Below are positions 58,941 to 64,000 of a DNA stretch of 64,000 nucleotides, one piece after another. Position 1 is the stretch's first letter. Every line of letters starts with the position of its first letter. Below the pieces are notes generated by a model that did not search any database, was not told the origin of the DNA, and was given only the letters and a program-made list of their open reading frames with translations. The DNA comes from Paenibacillus sp. Soil787 (GTDB taxonomy: Bacteria > Bacillota > Bacilli > Paenibacillales > NBRC-103111): NCBI RefSeq assembly GCF_001429545.1, contig NZ_LMSP01000013.1, forward strand, positions 39-64,038, read 5' to 3'. The position numbers were made by a program, and so were the translations under genes.

Positions 58941-60491
58941 ATGTCCTTATATGACCGAGCGGGCTTATATTTCTTTTTTGGCTGCAGATGGGCGTTACTG
59001 CTGTCGGGGCTCATCCTTTATTCAAAGGATAGCGTTGTAACGCCAGGGCTGCTGTTGGCCGCGGTGCTTTTTCAGACGATATACAGCCTATTACAGTTAA
59101 ATAAAATGCGTAGAAAAGTGGCGATCATGGCCGCTATCGCGGATGTATGCTTTGGGATTTATTTGCTTGGGCTGACGGGCGGCCTTTCCAGTCCGTTCTT
59201 AATCTATAGTTTTACAGGTCTCTTGATGGTCAAACCATTTGTGAGCTGGAGACAGTACTATCCGATCATCTTGTTTTATGCTGCGGGTATCCCGATTCTG
59301 TTTGCGATGACATCAGGTGCTCTCATTTATAAATATGTACTAGTTCATTTTGATTACGGCTTTATCGTATTCGCATTCTTTTGCTTAGTAAGTCTAATAC
59401 ACTATATATTGCAAAATGTACGAAAGCAATTCCGTAAGCTAGTCATGATTTATTCTTCTCGTCACATGAACCTACAGCCAATGAAGCAAGGAACGATTTC
59501 TTATGTAGAGGAACTGCTTCAGCATATTTTAGATGGCAGGGAAGTTATCCTTTGCGTGGAGAGTGCCTCTCGTTACGAAAAGGTTCAAAGTTGGAAGCAT
59601 ACATATTTTAAGAATTATATGAAACAAAATAGTCCGCTTAGCCAGAAGATGTATACCCAATTACCATCGCCTACAGGTGAAGCCGTGCCTTATTACGTTC
59701 AAGTTCTTCTGGACCGTAGTGGGAAAAAGTATGGTTGGCTGCTTGTGAAAACAGGCAGGGACGAATTGTCTATTTTACACAAAATTTATATTCAATTTAT
59801 CCTTATGAAGCTAGAAGCTTTCCATTTCGTCAACGAGAAATTGCTAGATGCTCAAGAAACGGCTGTCGCCCTCGAACGCGATGCGATTGCTCAAAATATT
59901 CACGATGGTATCGCTCAGGAGCTTTTCTTTATCTCTATTCAGCTGTTTCAATTGAAAAATGCGCTTCCCCCGGATGTTCGCGAGGAGACGCTTCCATATG
60001 TGACCGAAATCGAGAAAAAAGTGAAAGAAAGTCATCGTGATATTCGTCAATTCATCATCGAGCTTAAGGAAGAGAAGAGAAAATTCAATCTTCATAGTGC
60101 GATTGAGAAGCTGCTGCACCGTGTTACTGAACATACCGAGGTGGTGCCGATCTTTGAGAACATCGGTTGGGCAGCGCATGAGCGGCTTGATATCGAAGAA
60201 GCGATTTACCACTTGGTAGAGGAAGCGGCCAACAACGTCATTAAACATGCCAAAGCCAAACATATCCATGTGAAGATTGAAGTCACGAGTGTACAATGGT
60301 CGATTACCATTAAGGATGATGGCATCGGAATGCAGACATCCGAGGTGTACGAGCAGGGGCGATTTGGGCTGAGAGGCATGGAGAATCGGATTAAAGCCTT
60401 GAACGGAGCCATTTCTTTTCAATCCGAAGCTTTCATGGGTACGACGGTTACAGCCTACATTCCACGTGAAAGGAGTATCGCCTTTGTATAA
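58941..60491 (+). CDS. NarL-family sensor histidine kinase, six-helix membrane sensor
   Basis: A 516-residue kinase. The first 170 residues hold about six transmembrane helices; a cytoplasmic GAF-like linker follows. The HisKA_3 site is ERDAIAQNIHDGIAQELFF, and the HATPase has EEAANNVIKHAKA and DDGIGM with GLRGM. I chose ATG 58941, nine bases after AGGAG. It should phosphorylate the divergent NarL-type regulator. The input signal is unknown; the membrane-embedded sensor suggests a membrane or envelope cue. Confidence 0.88.
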   Translation: MSLYDRAGLYFFFGCRWALLLSGLILYSKDSVVTPGLLLAAVLFQTIYSLLQLNKMRRKVAIMAAIADVCFGIYLLGLTGGLSSPFLIYSFTGLLMVKPFVSWRQYYPIILFYAAGIPILFAMTSGALIYKYVLVHFDYGFIVFAFFCLVSLIHYILQNVRKQFRKLVMIYSSRHMNLQPMKQGTISYVEELLQHILDGREVILCVESASRYEKVQSWKHTYFKNYMKQNSPLSQKMYTQLPSPTGEAVPYYVQVLLDRSGKKYGWLLVKTGRDELSILHKIYIQFILMKLEAFHFVNEKLLDAQETAVALERDAIAQNIHDGIAQELFFISIQLFQLKNALPPDVREETLPYVTEIEKKVKESHRDIRQFIIELKEEKRKFNLHSAIEKLLHRVTEHTEVVPIFENIGWAAHERLDIEEAIYHLVEEAANNVIKHAKAKHIHVKIEVTSVQWSITIKDDGIGMQTSEVYEQGRFGLRGMENRIKALNGAISFQSEAFMGTTVTAYIPRERSIAFV

Positions 60492-60561
60492 AGTAGACAT
60501 TGCTGATGACCATTGTTAAGGAGAACAACAGCGATCAACCAAATCCAAGAAGGAGTTCATT

Positions 60562-61683
60562 ATGATGAATTTACAACGTTTCGGCCAACTGCCTGTCAAT
60601 CAACTGTTGATGGCTATCATTGGCAGTATGTCTTCTATTTGTACACTGAGTGGACTGTCATACTGGTTGGTTAGCGGTAACTCCGAATCTAAGCTATATA
60701 TGATGACCTCGTGTACCGTTTCTCTTTTTTCCTGGGCGATGTACGCGATTCAGAAAAGTATGCCAAAAAACAGTCGATATACGAATCTGATAACTCCATC
60801 ATTACTATTTTTAGTAATTGTTATTATCACATTGTACAACCCTGTGGCTTTGCATCAAATGTGGGTTGCTCTTATCTTTTTCCCTGTTATGCTCAGTTTA
60901 TTGGTGGAATTTAGGGTGTATGTAATTGGTTCTGTCATTTTTTCACTGTATTTCTTACTCTTTCAAATTTTTGGACCCATGTATGGGAATGACGACGGGT
61001 TTTCTCCCATTATTATGGCGACGACAAAAGGTGTCTATGCATTAGGCTGCGTGATCTTAGGCGGGATTATTATTACAGCCTTTAATCAACATAAAAGGAG
61101 CGTCGAGGCGGCGGCTTTTCAGCAGCAAAAACAGCAAGTGATTAACATCTTGCAATGCTTCATCCCAGTTGTTGAACGGAAAACGCAAACGTCGCGTAAA
61201 GAAATCGGTGAAATGAGTGTGCTGCTCAAAGCACTTGTGAATGAATACAGAAGCTTGCGTGTGCAAGATTGGGAGATTGATTTATTATTACTTTTGCATT
61301 TTGTAAGCAAGGTTAAGCTGCCGGATTATATGTTTGAGAAAGAAGGGAAATTGACAGAGTATGAGTTCGAAGTGGTGCAGGAGCACAGCTTTATGGCGAA
61401 GGAATTGTGCGAGGGCATCCCCGATTTTCAAGAGGTAGAGAAAGCGTTTCTTTATCATCATGAAAAAGTAGACGGCACTGGTTATCCGTATCGACTTGCA
61501 GGCGATCAGATACCGATGCTTTCGCAGATGCTCGGCATAGTGGAAGTATTCCTAGCCATGACGACACCGCGGTCATACCGACATGCCACGTCGCCAAGAG
61601 AAGCGTACGCTGAAATTCAGAAGTTGGTCGGACAAGCTTTTCGAGCTGACATTGTGGATGCCTTTGGGAAAGTGATAGATTGA
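60562..61683 (+). CDS. Membrane protein with degenerate HD-GYP domain
   Basis: A 373-residue protein with about six N-terminal transmembrane helices and a C-terminal HD-GYP-like domain. HHEKVDGTGYP matches the GYP part, but the HD pair expected in LHDIGK reads LHFVSK, so the metal-binding Asp is missing. It is thus unlikely to hydrolyse cyclic di-GMP and may act as a sensor. GAAGGAG precedes ATG 60562. It follows the kinase gene by 70 bases and may be co-transcribed. Confidence 0.8.
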   Translation: MMNLQRFGQLPVNQLLMAIIGSMSSICTLSGLSYWLVSGNSESKLYMMTSCTVSLFSWAMYAIQKSMPKNSRYTNLITPSLLFLVIVIITLYNPVALHQMWVALIFFPVMLSLLVEFRVYVIGSVIFSLYFLLFQIFGPMYGNDDGFSPIIMATTKGVYALGCVILGGIIITAFNQHKRSVEAAAFQQQKQQVINILQCFIPVVERKTQTSRKEIGEMSVLLKALVNEYRSLRVQDWEIDLLLLLHFVSKVKLPDYMFEKEGKLTEYEFEVVQEHSFMAKELCEGIPDFQEVEKAFLYHHEKVDGTGYPYRLAGDQIPMLSQMLGIVEVFLAMTTPRSYRHATSPREAYAEIQKLVGQAFRADIVDAFGKVID

Positions 61684-61779
61684 AAAAGAACACATAATCT
61701 CCGTCTAACATGTGGCATATTAGTAACAGTCTATGTAGTCTGTACCAATCCACAGAAGGCAAGGAGTGAATCTTCAACC

Positions 61780-62550
61780 ATGAAATACATGCGAATTCTG
61801 ACGATCGTGCTCGCCATGCTGCTCGGGCAAGCGACGATGGCATCTGCCGATGGGTCCTATCATTTTGGGTTTAAGAAAAGCGTAAACGGACAGCCTCCGT
61901 CGATTGATGAAGAAGGCTTCAAGAGCCTTTTGAAACAGCGAGGGGCTATTTTCACAGGAGATCCAGCAATCAAGGAATTGTATTTAACCTTCGATAATGG
62001 TTATGAGCAGGGCTATACCGGTAAGATTCTAGACGTGCTGAAGGAAAAGCAGGTACCCGCGATCTTCTTCGTGACGGGGCATTATATCAAGACGGAGCCT
62101 GAACTGTTAAAGCGAATGGCACAGGAAGGTCACTTGATCGGCAACCATTCTTGGAGCCATCCGGATATGAGTCAAATATCGGCAGAACGCATCCAGAAAG
62201 AACTGAATCAAGTGAAAAATGAGGTCAGCGCTCTTACTGGTCAAAAGGAAATGCGCTATTTGCGCGCGCCGCGGGGGATATTTAGCGGCCAATCGTTAGC
62301 CGTTAGTCAAGGGCTTGGTTACACGAACGTATTTTGGTCCGTCGCTTACCGCGATTGGGAGCCGAAGCATCAGAAGGGCTGGGAATACGCCTACAGAAAT
62401 GTGATGGCGCAGCTGCATCCAGGTGCTGTCATTTTGCTCCATTCGGTGTCCAAGGATAACACGGAAGCACTAGCCAAAATCATTGACGATGCGAAGAGTA
62501 AGGGCTACCAGTTCAAAAGTCTCGATGAGATGCAAAGCCGGACGCCATAA
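61780..62550 (+). CDS. pdaA: Delta-lactam-biosynthetic de-N-acetylase, polysaccharide deacetylase
   Basis: A 256-residue secreted NodB-domain enzyme that deacetylates muramic acid for cortex muramic lactam in spores. A signal peptide (RILTIVLAMLLGQATMASA) precedes the PdaA motif LTFDNGYE, metal ligands in HLIGNHSWSHPD, and RAPRGIFS. The Asp-Asn form of the first motif is typical of PdaA. A CATATTA box at 61716 with an upstream ATAA element could be a sigma-G type promoter, as for Bacillus pdaA. AAGGAG lies 12 bases before ATG 61780. Confidence 0.9.
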   Translation: MKYMRILTIVLAMLLGQATMASADGSYHFGFKKSVNGQPPSIDEEGFKSLLKQRGAIFTGDPAIKELYLTFDNGYEQGYTGKILDVLKEKQVPAIFFVTGHYIKTEPELLKRMAQEGHLIGNHSWSHPDMSQISAERIQKELNQVKNEVSALTGQKEMRYLRAPRGIFSGQSLAVSQGLGYTNVFWSVAYRDWEPKHQKGWEYAYRNVMAQLHPGAVILLHSVSKDNTEALAKIIDDAKSKGYQFKSLDEMQSRTP

Positions 62551-62586
62551 GGCTATTGGGTACAGAGTCGCTGCAATAAATGTAAG

Positions 62587-62637
62587 AAAAAGGGAACTAT
62601 CCGTTGCCGCTTTCATGGCAGGGAGGGTTCCCTTTTT
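62587..62637 (+). terminator. Terminator after pdaA
   Basis: AAAAGGGAAC pairs with GTTCCCTTTTT; an inner TGCC/GGCA stem extends it. Confidence 0.85.
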
Positions 62638-62697
62638 CATTTTGTGGAACCTGGATAAGGACATTCCGCTCAATTTAAATTGTACACAAATTAATTG

Positions 62698-62726
62698 TTG
62701 ACAATACTAAATGAAATTGGTATGAT
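62698..62726 (+). promoter_or_regulatory. Strong sigma-A promoter of trxB2
   Basis: Consensus TTGACA, a 17-base spacer and TATGAT lie 86 bases before trxB2. Confidence 0.8.
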
Positions 62727-62811
62727 TCATTCATAAGGTTGTTTGAAATTAAATTGCTAACAAATAAACAAAATCATACAAATAATATGAAGCATCCAAG
62801 GAGGCATTCCT

Positions 62812-63741
62812 ATGCATCACAAAGCGATTATTATCGGAACTGGACCAGCGGGGCTAACCGCAGCGATTTACTTGGCACGGGCGAACATGTCGCCTCTAGT
62901 TATAGAAGGTATACAACCTGGAGGGCAGTTAACTACCACCACGGAAGTCGACAACTTTCCAGGATTCCCGGATGGTATCACGGGGCCGGAGCTGATGGAC
63001 AATATGCGCAAACAGGCATTGCGTTTCGGTGCTACGATTCAGTCAGGTCGAGTCGCAGAAGTCGATATGTCCAAACGTCCTTTTACCTTGTTCTTAGAAG
63101 ACGGAGGTCAATTGACGGCGGATTCGCTGATCATTTCCACAGGAGCAACGGCCAAGAAACTGGGCATCCCTGGCGAATCCGATAATATTGGGAAAGGCGT
63201 AAGCACTTGTGCAACCTGCGATGGATTTTTCTTCAGGAACAAGAAGATTATCGTGATTGGCGGTGGGGATACAGCGATGGAAGAGGCGCAGTTCTTAACT
63301 CGATTCGCTTCCGAGGTGCGCGTTGTGCATCGTCGTGATGATCTGAAAGCATCCAAAATCATGCAGGATCACGCCCGCGGCAATCAAAAAGTAGCCTGGA
63401 GCCTCAATCGGACACCGCTTGAAGTTGTAGCTGGACCTCTCGGAGTAACTGGACTTAAGGTGCTCAATAACGTAACTGGTGAGGAAGAGCTGCTGGAAGC
63501 CGATGGCATTTTTCTAGCGATTGGGCATACACCGAATACTGGCTTCCTAGGCGGAAAGCTGCCTACAGATGAGCTTGGATATTTGCACGTTATTCCCGGA
63601 ACATCGCAAACGACTGTACCAGGCGTATTCGCTTGTGGGGATGTACAGGATCGGATTTATCGCCAAGCCATTACATCAGCAGGAAGCGGTTGTATGGCTG
63701 CACTAGATTGTGAACGATTCATTTCAGAACAGCATGTTTAA
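62812..63741 (+). CDS. trxB: Thioredoxin reductase, second copy
   Basis: A 309-residue paralogue of the protein at 20267, with FAD loop GTGPAGLTAA, active site CATC at residues 133-136, GGGDTAMEEA and FACGDVQD. It has its own consensus promoter and lies 39 bases before a thioredoxin gene, so it is probably the reductase matched to that thioredoxin. AAGGAGG precedes ATG 62812. Confidence 0.95.
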   Translation: MHHKAIIIGTGPAGLTAAIYLARANMSPLVIEGIQPGGQLTTTTEVDNFPGFPDGITGPELMDNMRKQALRFGATIQSGRVAEVDMSKRPFTLFLEDGGQLTADSLIISTGATAKKLGIPGESDNIGKGVSTCATCDGFFFRNKKIIVIGGGDTAMEEAQFLTRFASEVRVVHRRDDLKASKIMQDHARGNQKVAWSLNRTPLEVVAGPLGVTGLKVLNNVTGEEELLEADGIFLAIGHTPNTGFLGGKLPTDELGYLHVIPGTSQTTVPGVFACGDVQDRIYRQAITSAGSGCMAALDCERFISEQHV

Positions 63742-63780
63742 TGCTTTTTTGTATAAAAGAACCTTTAGGAGGAATTCGCC

Positions 63781-64000
63781 ATGTCAGTTAAACAAATTTC
63801 CGATGCTACTTTTAACAATGAAATTGAAGCGGGTATAGTACTTGTAGATTTTTGGGCCCCTTGGTGCGGACCTTGTAAAATAATCGCTCCTATTCTAGAT
63901 GAACTATCTGCTGAGATCGGAAATACAGCCAAAATCGTAAAAATCAACGTGGATGATAACCCAGAATCCGCTGCCAAATATAACGTCATGAGTATCCCTA
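63781..64000 (+). CDS. trxA: Thioredoxin, truncated by the window end
   Basis: The first 73 residues of a thioredoxin are present. The active site WCGPC lies in VDFWAPWCGPCK, and the conserved VDDNPESAAKYNVMSIP leads to the cis-Pro at the very end of the window. TTAGGAGGAA precedes ATG 63781. It is cotranscribed with trxB2. Confidence 0.93.
   Translation, partial: MSVKQISDATFNNEIEAGIVLVDFWAPWCGPCKIIAPILDELSAEIGNTAKIVKINVDDNPESAAKYNVMSIP

Overview
The window looks like chromosomal DNA of a low- to mid-GC endospore-forming Firmicute, most likely Paenibacillus or a close relative of the Paenibacillaceae. The evidence is gene order and content: hprK-lgt-ppaX-yvoF, hisZGDBHF-hisIE-hisJ, TPR-trxB-glk-rapZ-yvcK-whiA-HPr, clpP behind a CtsR box, cggR-gapA-pgk-tpiA-gpmI-eno, and secG-esterase-rnr-smpB-ssrA. 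These are Bacillales neighbourhoods. A PdaA-type cortex deacetylase and a sporulation-type kinase core point to a spore former. The genus call is inference from order and style; no 16S rRNA is present.

Layout. 1-1022 is an array of eight tRNA genes. 1106-5082 holds a thiamine-binding-family gene, a two-subunit GMC/gluconate-dehydrogenase-like operon whose FAD subunit is frameshifted, and a frameshifted PucR-type regulator. 5193-9581 carries an MsmK/UgpC-type sugar ABC ATPase, then hprK, lgt, ppaX and an acyltransferase. 9665-18030 is the histidine operon plus a PRPP synthetase; it is interrupted between hisG and hisD by a repeat array, and hisD is much more GC-rich than its neighbours. 18351-25721 is the yvc-type cluster ending in an HPr-family gene. 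25929-29265 holds a copper-amine-oxidase-like surface protein, clpP and tRNA-Arg. 29373-36634 is the glycolytic operon under a recognisable CggR operator. 36682-42622 is a membrane peptidase, secG, an esterase, rnr, smpB and tmRNA.

From the 3' end of ssrA to about 58 kb the window turns into accessory DNA. It has copies of the ssrA 3' end resembling attachment-site scars, an unusual sensor kinase, two decayed SWIM zinc-finger genes, a retropepsin-like protease pair, a SEC-C/TPR protein, a putative membrane terpene cyclase, a histidine-kinase remnant, a Doc-type toxin-antitoxin pair, a small alarmone synthetase and small orphan genes. From 58144 there are a divergent two-component pair, a degenerate HD-GYP membrane protein, pdaA, and a second trxB followed by thioredoxin, which runs off the end.

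How the genes work together. HprK and the HPr protein form the catabolite-signalling pair. CggR senses glycolytic flux and controls the triose part of glycolysis. HisZ and short HisG make the octameric first enzyme of histidine synthesis, and the nearby Prs could supply its PRPP. RNase R, SmpB and tmRNA form the ribosome-rescue and RNA-decay module. TrxB2 and Trx form a redox pair. The noncoding DNA is rich in repeats: at least five distinct dispersed or tandem families are visible, two of them palindromic arrays of about 50-nt units. Several genes carry single-base frameshifts; some are clearly decay, and others should be checked against reads.
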